Shown here: positions 16,444-24,041 of the stretch, piece by piece
Layout: the number at the start of each line of letters is the position of its first letter
How positions within the stretch are numbered: the stretch's first letter is position 1
Origin: Actinomycetes bacterium
Lineage (GTDB): Bacteria; Actinomycetota; Acidimicrobiia; Acidimicrobiales; RAAP-2
DNA: 64,000 nt
NCBI GenBank assembly: GCA_021831035.1
Contig: JAKBNL010000004.1
Location: forward strand, 1 to 64,000
Direction: 5' to 3'
Translations under genes and position numbers: made by a program
The notes under the pieces: generated by a model
Told to the model about the DNA's origin: nothing
The model's database searches: none
Seen by the model: only the letters and a program-made list of their open reading frames with translations

Positions 16444-16985
16444 GCCGGGCGACGGTCCGGCTCGCGGTGGCGGCCGTCGTGGTGCTGACGGTGCTCAGCC
16501 TCGGAGTGGCCGGGGCGCTGGGCGGTGGCTCGCCCGCTGCGACGGCGCTCGCCGCGTGTCGTCCACCCTCGACCCGAGGGAGCGTCGTCCGCGTCACCCT
16601 CGTCGACGAGGGGCGGATGATGATGGGCGGATGGCTCCACGGCGCCTCGCTCAGCGAACGACCCGCGCGCGTGCCGACCGGGTGGGTGACCTTCGTCGCC
16701 ACGAACCTCGGCACGGTACCCCACGAGCTCGTCGTGTTGCCCCTTCGCTCCGGCGCGGCGGGACGTCGCACGGTCGGGGCCAACGGGAGGATCGATGAGT
16801 CGTCGGGCCTCGGCGAGGCCTCGAGGACCTGCGGCGCCGGGGTCGGCGGCGGGCTCGCGCCGGGCTCGCGGGGCTGGGTGAGCGTGCGGCTCGCGCCGGG
16901 ACGCTACGAGCTCGTCTGTGACGTCCCGGGGCACTACGCGTCGGGGATGTTCGCGTCGCTGACCGTCGCGTCGCGTTCGTTATAA
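16440..16985 (+). CDS. Exported cupredoxin (blue copper protein)
   Basis: This 181-aa protein has an N-terminal signal or anchor (about 8-40, AVAAVVVLTVLSLGVAGALGG). The cupredoxin fold carries a type-1 copper set: H95 (TVPHELVVL), then C160, H165 and M170 in ELVCDVPGHYASGM. The His, Cys-x4-His-x4-Met order is that of plastocyanin/sulfocyanin-type proteins. It probably binds copper or carries electrons outside the membrane. GTG at 16440 overlaps the SHOCT stop. Its own TAA stop lies inside the TATAAT box of the csoR promoter, so the two units are packed without a gap. Confidence 0.88.
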   Translation: MSRATVRLAVAAVVVLTVLSLGVAGALGGGSPAATALAACRPPSTRGSVVRVTLVDEGRMMMGGWLHGASLSERPARVPTGWVTFVATNLGTVPHELVVLPLRSGAAGRRTVGANGRIDESSGLGEASRTCGAGVGGGLAPGSRGWVSVRLAPGRYELVCDVPGHYASGMFASLTVASRSL

Positions 16986-17001
16986 TACCCCTCTGGGGTA
17001 T
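16959..17001 (+). promoter_or_regulatory. csoR promoter and overlapping CsoR operator
   Basis: CTGACC (16959-16964), a 16-bp spacer and a perfect TATAAT (16981-16986) form a promoter. The palindrome ATACCCC-TCT-GGGGTAT (16985-17001) overlaps the -10 and start point. Apo-CsoR binding here would repress csoR and the permease gene; copper would relieve it. Confidence 0.8.
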
Positions 17002-17019
17002 AAGCGGAGGAGGCCGACC

Positions 17020-17307
17020 GTGGCGGCACCGGGATACGCGGACGACAAGGGCGCGGTCCTCACACGGCTGCGGCGCGTCGAGGGACAGGTGCGCGGCATC
17101 GCCCGGATGGTCGAACAGGACCGCTACTGCATCGACGTCCTGGCCCAGGTCTCGGCCGCCACCCGCGCCCTGCAGGCGGTCGCCCTCGAACTGCTCGACG
17201 ACCACCTCGCCCACTGCGTGGCCAACGCCGTGCGCGAGGGTGGCGACGAGCAGGCCGCGAAGCTCCGTGAGGCGAGCGAGGCCATCGCTCGCCTGGTGCG
17301 CTCGTGA
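17020..17307 (+). CDS. csoR: CsoR copper-sensing repressor
   Basis: This 95-aa all-helical DUF156 protein has RLRRVEGQVRGIARMVEQDRYCIDVL at its start. The Cu(I) ligands C37 (RYCIDVL), H62 and C66 (DDHLAHCV) match the Cys-His-Cys set of CsoR, with Y36 as in the second shell. This set separates it from the Ni/Co and formaldehyde sensors of the family. GTG at 17020 has GGAGG upstream. It overlaps the permease gene (GTGA) and sits just behind its own operator, indicating autoregulation. Confidence 0.93.
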   Translation: MAAPGYADDKGAVLTRLRRVEGQVRGIARMVEQDRYCIDVLAQVSAATRALQAVALELLDDHLAHCVANAVREGGDEQAAKLREASEAIARLVRS

Positions 17308-19034
17308 CCGCGGTCACCGTCGCGACCATCCTCGTCGACGTCGGGCGGGGACTGCGCGAGGGCCTCTTCATGTTCTGGGAGACCCTGTGGGCGCTCGCCC
17401 TCGGGTTCATGCTCTCGGGCGCGGTCCAGGCCTTCGTCTCCAAGGACCAGATGCGTCGGCGCCTCGGGGGTCACGGCCCCGCGAGCGTGGCGCGGGCCTC
17501 GGGCTACGGGATGGTCTCGTCGAGCTGCTCTTACGCCGCGTCGGCGATGACCAAGTCGCTCATCACCAAGGGCGCCGACTTCACGAGCGCCATGGTCTTC
17601 ATGTTCGCCTCGACCAACCTCGTCGTCGAGCTCGGCGTGGTGATGCTCGTCCTGCTGGGCTGGCAGTTCATGGCGGCCGAGTTCATCGGCGGGCCGATCA
17701 TGATCGCCCTGCTCGCCCTGCTCGGGAGCGCCGCCTTCTCCGCGGCGATGGTCGCCTCCGCCCGCCGGCGCGCGCAGGCCCAGAGCACGGCGGCGCACGA
17801 CCGGGTGACGGCCGGGCGGACGGTGACGCCGGTCGACGAGCACGAGGGCCACCGTCACTCCTCGACCTGCGCCGAGCACGCCGAGGAGATCGACGACGTC
17901 GACGGGACCGTCCCCGTCTCGAGCCCCCGCTCGCTGGCCGGCTGGTCGGACGCCGCGAGCTACGCCCTCGCCGACGCGACGATGCTGCGCAAGGAGCTCG
18001 CCGTCGGCTACGTCGTGGCGGGGCTGCTGGCCGTTCTCGTGCCCCACGGGTTCTGGAACGCCCTCTTCCTGAGCGGGCACGGCTTCTGGTCCTCACTCGA
18101 GAACGCCTTCGTCGGTCCCCTCATCGCCGTCATCAGCTGGGTGTGCTCGATCGGCAACGTCCCGCTGGCGGCGGCGCTGTGGTCGGGCGGGATCTCCTTC
18201 GGTGGGGTGATCGCCTTCATCTTCGCCGACCTCATCTCGATGCCACTGCTCGTCATCTACCGCAAGTTCTACGGGACCCGGGTCATGGTGAGGATGCTCG
18301 TCGTGTTCTACGCCGTCATGGCCGTCGCCGGGCTGCTCACCGAGGGGATCTTCGCCGCCCTGCACCTAACCCCGGCGCGCACCGTCTTCGCGGTGACGGG
18401 CGCTCACTTCTCGTGGGACTACACGACGATCCTCGACCTCGCGTTCCTCGTCGTCGCCGCCGGCGCGTGGTGGCTCGCGCGCCATCGAACCCGGCTGGGC
18501 GGCGGGGCGGGCTACGCGATCGACCCGGTGTGCGCGATGCAGGTGCGCACCGCCGACGCCCCGGCAACCTCCCACCACGGCGGCGCGACGTACTACTTCT
18601 GCTCGGACAAGTGTCGAGAGCGTTTCGACGCCGACCCCGGGCGCTTCACCGCACGCCACCCACTCCCCGCCTCCGACGGGGGCGCCGTCGACCCGGTCTG
18701 CGGGATGAGCGTCGAGCCGGCGAGCGCCGCGGCGCGCCGCACCCACCAGGGCGTCGACTACTGGTTCTGCGCCTCGGGGTGCGCGGAGCGCTTCGACGCC
18801 GACCCCGAGCGCTTCAGCCGCCCCGGCGCGGACTACGAGCCCATGGACCCGCAGCCGGTTACCCTCACCCTCGCGCCCCCCGCCCGGCGCGCCACCGTGG
18901 TCGACCCGGTCTGCGGGATGAGCGTCGAGCCGGCGAGCGCCGCGGCGCACCGCACCCACCAGGGCGTCGAGTACTGGTTCTGCGCCCCGGGGTGCGCGGA
19001 GCGCTTCGACGCCGAGCATCCCCCGGCGGGCTGA
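17304..19034 (+). CDS. DUF318/ArsP-type permease fused to three YHS metal-binding domains
   Basis: This 576-aa protein has two membrane halves (about 10-160 and 225-400) of the predicted-permease (DUF318) type. The first contains SSSCSYAASAMTKSL and the second SWVCSIGNVPLAAALWSGG. Between them is a His/Glu/Cys-rich cytoplasmic loop (EHEGHRHSSTCAEHAEE, near 175-195). The C-terminus has three YHS domains starting near 407, 462 and 533, each with DPVC-x-M and a YxFC-xx-C pair; the last two are nearly identical. Coupled to csoR by GTGA, it is probably a copper efflux or trafficking protein. The transported ion is inferred. Confidence 0.82.
   Translation: MTAVTVATILVDVGRGLREGLFMFWETLWALALGFMLSGAVQAFVSKDQMRRRLGGHGPASVARASGYGMVSSSCSYAASAMTKSLITKGADFTSAMVFMFASTNLVVELGVVMLVLLGWQFMAAEFIGGPIMIALLALLGSAAFSAAMVASARRRAQAQSTAAHDRVTAGRTVTPVDEHEGHRHSSTCAEHAEEIDDVDGTVPVSSPRSLAGWSDAASYALADATMLRKELAVGYVVAGLLAVLVPHGFWNALFLSGHGFWSSLENAFVGPLIAVISWVCSIGNVPLAAALWSGGISFGGVIAFIFADLISMPLLVIYRKFYGTRVMVRMLVVFYAVMAVAGLLTEGIFAALHLTPARTVFAVTGAHFSWDYTTILDLAFLVVAAGAWWLARHRTRLGGGAGYAIDPVCAMQVRTADAPATSHHGGATYYFCSDKCRERFDADPGRFTARHPLPASDGGAVDPVCGMSVEPASAAARRTHQGVDYWFCASGCAERFDADPERFSRPGADYEPMDPQPVTLTLAPPARRATVVDPVCGMSVEPASAAAHRTHQGVEYWFCAPGCAERFDAEHPPAG
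18687..18802 (+). repeat. Tandem-duplicated YHS module, copy 1
   Basis: This 116-bp stretch recurs at 18900-19015 with 3 base differences, a 213-bp offset. It encodes one YHS domain. The identity at silent positions shows a recent duplication or gene conversion. Confidence 0.9.
18900..19015 (+). repeat. Tandem-duplicated YHS module, copy 2
   Basis: Second copy of the 116-bp YHS segment at 18687-18802. The three differences give Arg to His, Asp to Glu and Ser to Pro changes. Confidence 0.9.
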
Positions 19035-19052
19035 CCCGCCGACACTCCCGGC

Positions 19053-19541
19053 TCAGCCCTCCCCGACGAGGCCCTCGGGCACGTCGAGCGCGACCACGTC
19101 GGCGCGCACCGTCACCGCGCCCTCGACCACGACCCGCGAGAGAACCCGGACCTTGCGCCCGTCGATGGAGTCCACCACCCCACGCACCTCGAGTTCGGGA
19201 CCGAGGGGCGTGGGCCGCTCGAAGCGGACGCTGAGCGTGCCGGTGACGCACCGGTGGACGGGTGGGGTGTCACGGTCGATCTCCCGACCCTCGGCGCGGT
19301 AGAGACCCGAGGCTGCGACGGCCGTGCTGTGGCAGTCGAGGACCGAGGCCAGCAGCCCGCCGTAGACGAAGCCCGGGAAGCTCGTCGAAAAGGTGCTCGG
19401 CGTGAAGCGCGTCACCGCCTCGTCGCCCTCCCAGCGGGTGCGCAGACGGTACCCGTGCTCGTTCAGCCGCCCGCAGCCGTAGCAGTGGGCCAGGTGGTCG
19501 GGGTAGTAGTCCTGGATCGCGGGACCCTCGTCGCTCGCCAT
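19053..19541 (-). CDS. PaaI-type hotdog thioesterase family protein
   Basis: This 162-aa protein has a hotdog-fold pattern: a leading HCYGCGRLNEHGYRLRTRW, a central GFVYGGLLASVLDCHSTAVA helix with the family Gly-Gly and Asp, and a C-terminal beta strand set (TGTLSVRFERPTPLGPELEVRG). Such enzymes hydrolyse acyl-CoA thioesters. The Cys-x2-Cys near the start is typical of one uncharacterised actinobacterial subgroup. ATG at 19541 has TACGAT 6 nt upstream, so the mRNA is probably leaderless. It is divergent from the M50 gene. Confidence 0.82.
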   Translation of the reverse strand: MASDEGPAIQDYYPDHLAHCYGCGRLNEHGYRLRTRWEGDEAVTRFTPSTFSTSFPGFVYGGLLASVLDCHSTAVAASGLYRAEGREIDRDTPPVHRCVTGTLSVRFERPTPLGPELEVRGVVDSIDGRKVRVLSRVVVEGAVTVRADVVALDVPEGLVGEG

Positions 19542-19547
19542 CGGCCG

Positions 19548-19553
19548 ATCGTA
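19548..19553 (-). promoter_or_regulatory. -10 box (TACGAT), leaderless start of the thioesterase gene
   Basis: TACGAT on the minus strand lies 6 nt before the ATG at 19541, leaving no room for a ribosome site. Confidence 0.55.
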
Positions 19554-19653
19554 GGCCGAGGGGATCGAGGTCGTGGCTTTCGTCCCTGGAGGGCCCACTG
19601 GGCGTCGGCGAGACTGCCCACGAGGCATAACGCGGCGACGAATGAGGGGCGCG

Positions 19654-20790
19654 ATGGAACCGGACATACGCCTCGGACGCGTCGCGGGAATACCGGTCGG
19701 CGTGAACTGGACCGTCGTGCTCATCGCGGCCCTCGTGGTGTGGGAGCTCTCCGATCTGGTGCTGCCGGCCTACGTCGCCGACCGCCCCGCGGCCGAGTAC
19801 TGGGTCGTCGGGTCGGTCGCGACGGTGTTGTTCTTCGCGAGCCTCCTGGCGCACGAGACCTCGCACGCCGTCGTCGCCGAGCACGAGGGCGTCGGTGTGA
19901 GGCGCATCACGTTATGGCTCTTCGGCGGCGTATCGGAGCTCGAGGGCGAGGCGCTGAGCCCGGGTGCGGACTTCCGAATCGCGGTGGTGGGCCCGCTCAC
20001 CTCCTTCGTGCTCGCCGGCGCCTTCTGGCTGCTCGACCTCGCCCTCCAACCGGCCCACGGCTCGACGGTGGCCTCGGCCGCCGCCGGATGGCTCGGGTGG
20101 ACCAACCTCCTGCTCGGCGCGTTCAACCTGCTCCCCGGCTCCCCGCTCGACGGCGGGCGCGTGCTGCGCGCCGCCCTCTGGCGGCGTCGGGACGATCGCG
20201 CGTCCGCGGCCGCGAGCGCCGCACGCGCCGGGGTGGTCCTGGGCTACGGGCTCATGGTCCTCGGGGTGTTCGAGTTCATCGCCGGCTACCTCGCCGGCCT
20301 GTGGTTCGTCTTCCTCGGTCTCTTCCTCCTGCAGGCGGCACGGGCCGAGGGCGGCCAGGAGGCGCTGCACGCCGCGGTGCGCGGGGTCAGGGTGCGCGAG
20401 GTGATGACCCCCGACCCGGTGACCTTCGCGCCCACGTTGAGTGTGGCCGACCTGCTCGAGACCCAGTTCCACCACTACCGCTTCACCACCTTCCCCCTCG
20501 CAACGTCCGACGGCGAACTGCGCGGACTCGTGACGATCCGTCGGGTCGGCCGGGTCCCGCCGACCGAGCGTGCGCGCACACGGCTCGTCGACGTGGCCTG
20601 CCCGATGGACGCCGTCCCCGTCGCGGCACCCGACGACCCGGTCGCGGACCTGCTGGCGCGCATGGGGACCTCGCTCGACGGTCGGGGCCTCGTCCTCACC
20701 GACGGACGACTGGTGGGAATCGTCTCGCCGAGCGACGTGGCGCGATTCGTGCAGCTGCGCCTCCTGCGCCAGCCCGCGGGCGCACGCTAG
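19654..20790 (+). CDS. Site-2-protease-type M50 metalloprotease with CBS domains
   Basis: This 378-aa intramembrane zinc protease is of the SpoIVFB/Rip3-like class. Zinc ligands are in LLAHETSHAVVAEHEG (HExxH) and the distal Asp in NLLPGSPLDGGRVLRA. About six membrane segments span residues 12-235. Two CBS motifs follow (VREVMTPDPVTFAPTLS and VACPMDAVPVAAPDDPV), which in relatives sense nucleotides and gate access. ATG at 19654 is chosen because AGGGG lies 4 nt upstream; ATG 19642 is possible. Substrates may be membrane-anchored anti-sigma factors, but none is encoded nearby. Confidence 0.88.
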   Translation: MEPDIRLGRVAGIPVGVNWTVVLIAALVVWELSDLVLPAYVADRPAAEYWVVGSVATVLFFASLLAHETSHAVVAEHEGVGVRRITLWLFGGVSELEGEALSPGADFRIAVVGPLTSFVLAGAFWLLDLALQPAHGSTVASAAAGWLGWTNLLLGAFNLLPGSPLDGGRVLRAALWRRRDDRASAAASAARAGVVLGYGLMVLGVFEFIAGYLAGLWFVFLGLFLLQAARAEGGQEALHAAVRGVRVREVMTPDPVTFAPTLSVADLLETQFHHYRFTTFPLATSDGELRGLVTIRRVGRVPPTERARTRLVDVACPMDAVPVAAPDDPVADLLARMGTSLDGRGLVLTDGRLVGIVSPSDVARFVQLRLLRQPAGAR

Positions 20791-20862
20791 AGGCGGGGAC
20801 TTTCGCCCCCGGCGGACCCGGTGGCGGAGCGTCGACACTTGGTGGGGACAAGGAGGTCGGCC

Positions 20863-21051
20863 GTGGCGCGTCGCGAACGAGGGGGGTGGCCGTCGCGGGG
20901 GACCGGCGGTGGGTGGTTCCTCGGCTTCATCGGAGCCCTCGTCTACTACCTGCACACCCACTCGGGGACGTTCTGGCTCGTCGTGGTCGCCGTGGGCAAG
21001 GCGATCCTCTGGCCGGCGTTCGTGGTGTTCCACGTGCTCGGGCTGCACTGA
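20863..21051 (+). CDS. Small membrane protein of unknown function (62 aa)
   Basis: The product has a basic start (MARRERGGWPSRGTGGG) and two hydrophobic stretches (WFLGFIGALVYYLH and FWLVVVAVGKAILWPAFVVFHVLG), so it is a small two-helix membrane protein. GTG at 20863 is preceded by AGGAGG with ideal spacing; a longer frame from 20821 lacks this. Its TGA overlaps the ATG of the next gene. The family is common in actinobacteria and uncharacterised. Confidence 0.75.
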   Translation: MARRERGGWPSRGTGGGWFLGFIGALVYYLHTHSGTFWLVVVAVGKAILWPAFVVFHVLGLH

Positions 21052-21716
21052 TGTCCACCCCCTTCGCGAACGTGCCCCCGGAACCGGTGGGCGAGGGGGT
21101 GCGCTACCGAGCCGTTCGGATCGAGGTGGCGCCGGCCGTGTTGCCGCGGCGTCGGCTCTCGGTCGCCTTCCGCGTCGTCCTCGCGGTGCCCCACCTCATC
21201 CTGGTCGGCGGCGTCGGCGCGTGGTGGCAGTGGGGCAACCACACCCAGGGGTCCGGAGCCCTCATGGCCGCGGCCGGGGCGATGGTCTTCATCTCCTGGT
21301 TCGGGATCGTCTTCGCTGGGACCCATCCCCGGGGCCTCTGGGAGTTCACGGCCTACGCCCTGCGCTGGTGGGTGCGCGTCGCGGCGTTCCTCTCCCTCGC
21401 CACCGACGAGTACCCGCCCTTCGGCGAGGCACCCTACCCCGCGACCTGTGCCGTCGAGGACCCCCCGGAGACGAGGGACCGGCTGCGCGTAGCCCTGCGC
21501 CTGGTGCTGGCGCTCCCCCAGCTGGTCGCGCTCGTCGCGGTGGACCTGGCGTGGTTCGTGGTGGCGATCGTGACCTGGGTCGGCGTCGTGCTCACCGGCC
21601 GCGCCCCGGCGGGGGCGATCGAGTTCAGCGTGGGCGCGCTGCGCTGGACCGCACGCGTGCTGGCCTACCTGATGCTCCTCACCGACGACTACCCGCCCTT
21701 CACCCTCGCGCCGTGA
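21051..21716 (+). CDS. DUF4389-type membrane protein
   Basis: This 221-aa protein has two homologous halves, each with two membrane helices followed by LxxxTDxYPPF (LSLATDEYPPFGEAPYP and LMLLTDDYPPFTLAP). The first half starts RRRLSVAFRVVLAVPHLILVG, the second DRLRVALRLVLALPQLVALV. This internal repeat and the YPPF ends match actinobacterial DUF4389 proteins of unknown role. ATG at 21051 overlaps the previous stop, so it is coupled to the 62-aa membrane protein gene. Confidence 0.82.
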   Translation: MSTPFANVPPEPVGEGVRYRAVRIEVAPAVLPRRRLSVAFRVVLAVPHLILVGGVGAWWQWGNHTQGSGALMAAAGAMVFISWFGIVFAGTHPRGLWEFTAYALRWWVRVAAFLSLATDEYPPFGEAPYPATCAVEDPPETRDRLRVALRLVLALPQLVALVAVDLAWFVVAIVTWVGVVLTGRAPAGAIEFSVGALRWTARVLAYLMLLTDDYPPFTLAP

Positions 21717-22013
21717 CCGGCTATCGGGGCGCCCTCTGACGACGCCGGGGTCGCGACCACCCAGAGCCACCACGGGGTGACCCGCTCGGGAGCGCCCGTC
21801 CCTTTCCTCACCCCGCTCGGGGCGCTCGGCGTGTTCGCGGGGTTGCCGTCACCGCGGGCGACCGCGACGTCCCCGGGTCGCCCGAGGGCGTCTAAGACGG
21901 GTGTGGGCGCCGCGACGGTGGCGCCCCACCGTCTCTCTCGGGGCGGGCGCTCCACCCCTAGCGCCCGGTCGAGGCACGGGAGTACCGTGAGGTCCGAGCG
22001 AATCGAGGTGCCC

Positions 22014-24041
22014 ATGGATGCCACGTCCCGTCACCCGAAGGCCCGCACGGTCGCCCTCATCGGGCGCACCGGGAGCGGCAAGACCACCCTCCTCGACGCG
22101 CTCTGCGTCGCCGGCGGCACCCTCGAACGCCCCGGACGCGTCGAGGAGGGGACGACCCTGGGTGGCAACGATCCCGAGGAGCGCAAGCACGTCGCCTCGC
22201 TCAAGATCGCGCTGGCTCCGGTGTGGGTCGGCGAGGACGAGCTGACGCTCCTCGACACGCCCGGCCTCGTCGACTTCCACGGCGAGGCCGAGCGCGCCCT
22301 CGACGTCGCCGACGTCGCCCTGTTGGTGGTCGCCGCGGACGACGGGGTCACGTCCGACACCGTCGTGACCTGGGAGCTCGCGCGGGCGGCGGGCGTGCCC
22401 GTCGTGGTCTTCGTGAACGCCATGGACGCCGAGCGCGCCGACTTCGAGGCGACGCTCTCGGCCCTCGAAGCCCTCGTGGGTCCCTCCCTCGCTCCCCTCG
22501 AGATGCCGATCGGCGCGGGACCGGACTTCACCGGTGTGGTCGACCTGCTCGCCGACGAGGCACTCGTGCGGGCGGGCGACGGCGTGCGCCACGAGCCGGT
22601 GCCGGCGGACCTCGCCGACCTCGAGCAGCGGGTGCGCGCGAGCCTGCTCGAGGCGATCGTCGTGGGCGACGACCAGCTCACCGAGCGCTACCTCGAGGGC
22701 GAGCAGCCCACGATGGACGAACTCGAAGCCGTCCTCGGCCACCTCATGAGTGAGGGGCGCATCGTGCCCCTCACCATCGGCTCGGCGACCCGGGGGGTCG
22801 GCGTCGACCGACTGCTGACTCTCCTCGACGAGATCGCCGAGAGCCGCCCGATCCCGGCTCTGGAGAGGGGCGAGCCGGTGACCCTGGCGCGCGACCCGGC
22901 CGGCGAACTGGTGTTGCGCGCCTTCAAGGTCATCGTCGACCCCTACGTCGGGCGCATCGTCGTCTTCGAGGTCGTCTCGGGGACGCTGCGCGGCGACGTG
23001 ACCCTCGTGAACTGCCGAACGCGCTCCGAGGAGCGCCTCCACGGCGCGGGCCACCTCGTCGGCGCGAAACTCGTCCCGGTGGAGTCGGCCCCCACCGGGG
23101 ACGTGATCGCCGTGGCGAAGCTGGCGAGCGTCCAGGTCGGCGACTACCTCGCGGCGCGCGGACGCGAGCTCGCGCCCCGGCCGAGCGCGCCGCTCGCCCC
23201 CGCCCTCACCGTCGCGCTCTCGGCGAGCGAGGCCGACGTCGAGAAGGTCGCCACGGGGCTGCATCGCCTGGCCGAGGAGGACGCGTCGCTGCGGGTGCGC
23301 GCCGACGCGCTGTCGCGGCGCCTGGTCGCCGAGTGCGCCGGCGAGTTGCACCTGCAGGTCACCCTGGAGCGTCTGGCGCGACGTTTCAACGTCACCGCCT
23401 CCACCGAGCCCCCCGCGGCCCCGCTCTTCGAGACCATCGTCGGCTCGGCCGAGGCCGAGGGACGGCTCAAGAAGCAGACGGGGGGCCACGGCCAGTTCGC
23501 GGTGGTGAACGTGCGGGTCGAGCCCATCGACCCCGCGTCGCCCCTCGAGTTCGTCGACGCCGTCGTGGGTGGCGCGGTCCCGCGCCAGTACATCGACGCC
23601 GTGCGCCACGGCGTGGAGAAGGCCATGGCCCACGGAGGTCCGAAGGGCTACCCGGTGGTGGGGCTGCGCGTCACGCTCTACGACGGCCGAGCCCACAGCG
23701 TCGACTCCTCCGAGCAGGCCTTCGAGACGGCCGGGTCGATGGCCCTGCGCAACGCGCTCGACCAGCGCGGCACCTCGGTGCTCGAGCGGATCATGGCCGT
23801 GGAGGTCACCGTCCCCTCGGCCTCGCTCGGCGAGGTGATGACCGACCTGTCGGGTCGCCGGGGCCGCGTCGTGGGCACCGACCAGGACGACGAGGGGCGC
23901 GCCGTCGTGCGCGCCCAGGTGCCCGAGGGCGAGCTCGCCCGCTACGGCCTCGAGCTGCGCACGCTCAGCGGCGGGCGGGGCCGCGCCCGAGTCGAGCCGA
24001 GCCACCTCGCCCCCGCGCCGGCGTCGGTGCTCACGCGCTGA
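22014..24041 (+). CDS. EF-G-like translational GTPase (FusA2 type) with altered G motifs
   Basis: This 675-aa protein has the EF-G domain order. The P-loop GRTGSGKT (17-24) and DTPG (81-84) are present. L85 replaces the catalytic His of DTPGH, and the G4 motif is NAMD (135-138) where EF-G has NKMD. The switch I sequence (EEGTTLGGNDPEERKHVAS) lacks the canonical EF-G form, and domain IV has LKKQTGGHGQF. These mark the EF-G-like paralogue group rather than housekeeping EF-G. ATG at 22014 follows GAGGTGCCC. The function of this paralogue is unsettled; a stress-related ribosome role is plausible. Confidence 0.85.
   Translation: MDATSRHPKARTVALIGRTGSGKTTLLDALCVAGGTLERPGRVEEGTTLGGNDPEERKHVASLKIALAPVWVGEDELTLLDTPGLVDFHGEAERALDVADVALLVVAADDGVTSDTVVTWELARAAGVPVVVFVNAMDAERADFEATLSALEALVGPSLAPLEMPIGAGPDFTGVVDLLADEALVRAGDGVRHEPVPADLADLEQRVRASLLEAIVVGDDQLTERYLEGEQPTMDELEAVLGHLMSEGRIVPLTIGSATRGVGVDRLLTLLDEIAESRPIPALERGEPVTLARDPAGELVLRAFKVIVDPYVGRIVVFEVVSGTLRGDVTLVNCRTRSEERLHGAGHLVGAKLVPVESAPTGDVIAVAKLASVQVGDYLAARGRELAPRPSAPLAPALTVALSASEADVEKVATGLHRLAEEDASLRVRADALSRRLVAECAGELHLQVTLERLARRFNVTASTEPPAAPLFETIVGSAEAEGRLKKQTGGHGQFAVVNVRVEPIDPASPLEFVDAVVGGAVPRQYIDAVRHGVEKAMAHGGPKGYPVVGLRVTLYDGRAHSVDSSEQAFETAGSMALRNALDQRGTSVLERIMAVEVTVPSASLGEVMTDLSGRRGRVVGTDQDDEGRAVVRAQVPEGELARYGLELRTLSGGRGRARVEPSHLAPAPASVLTR

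Noticed and set aside
18687-19015. Repeats considered as the start of a CRISPR or VNTR array
   Set aside because: There are only two 116-bp copies, inside one reading frame and encoding YHS domains; no short regular spacers.
21717-22013. N-terminal extension of the EF-G-like protein from 21777
   Set aside because: The extra 79 residues are Pro/Ser/Arg-rich and unlike any EF-G. ATG at 22014 has a ribosome site and gives the family N-terminus.
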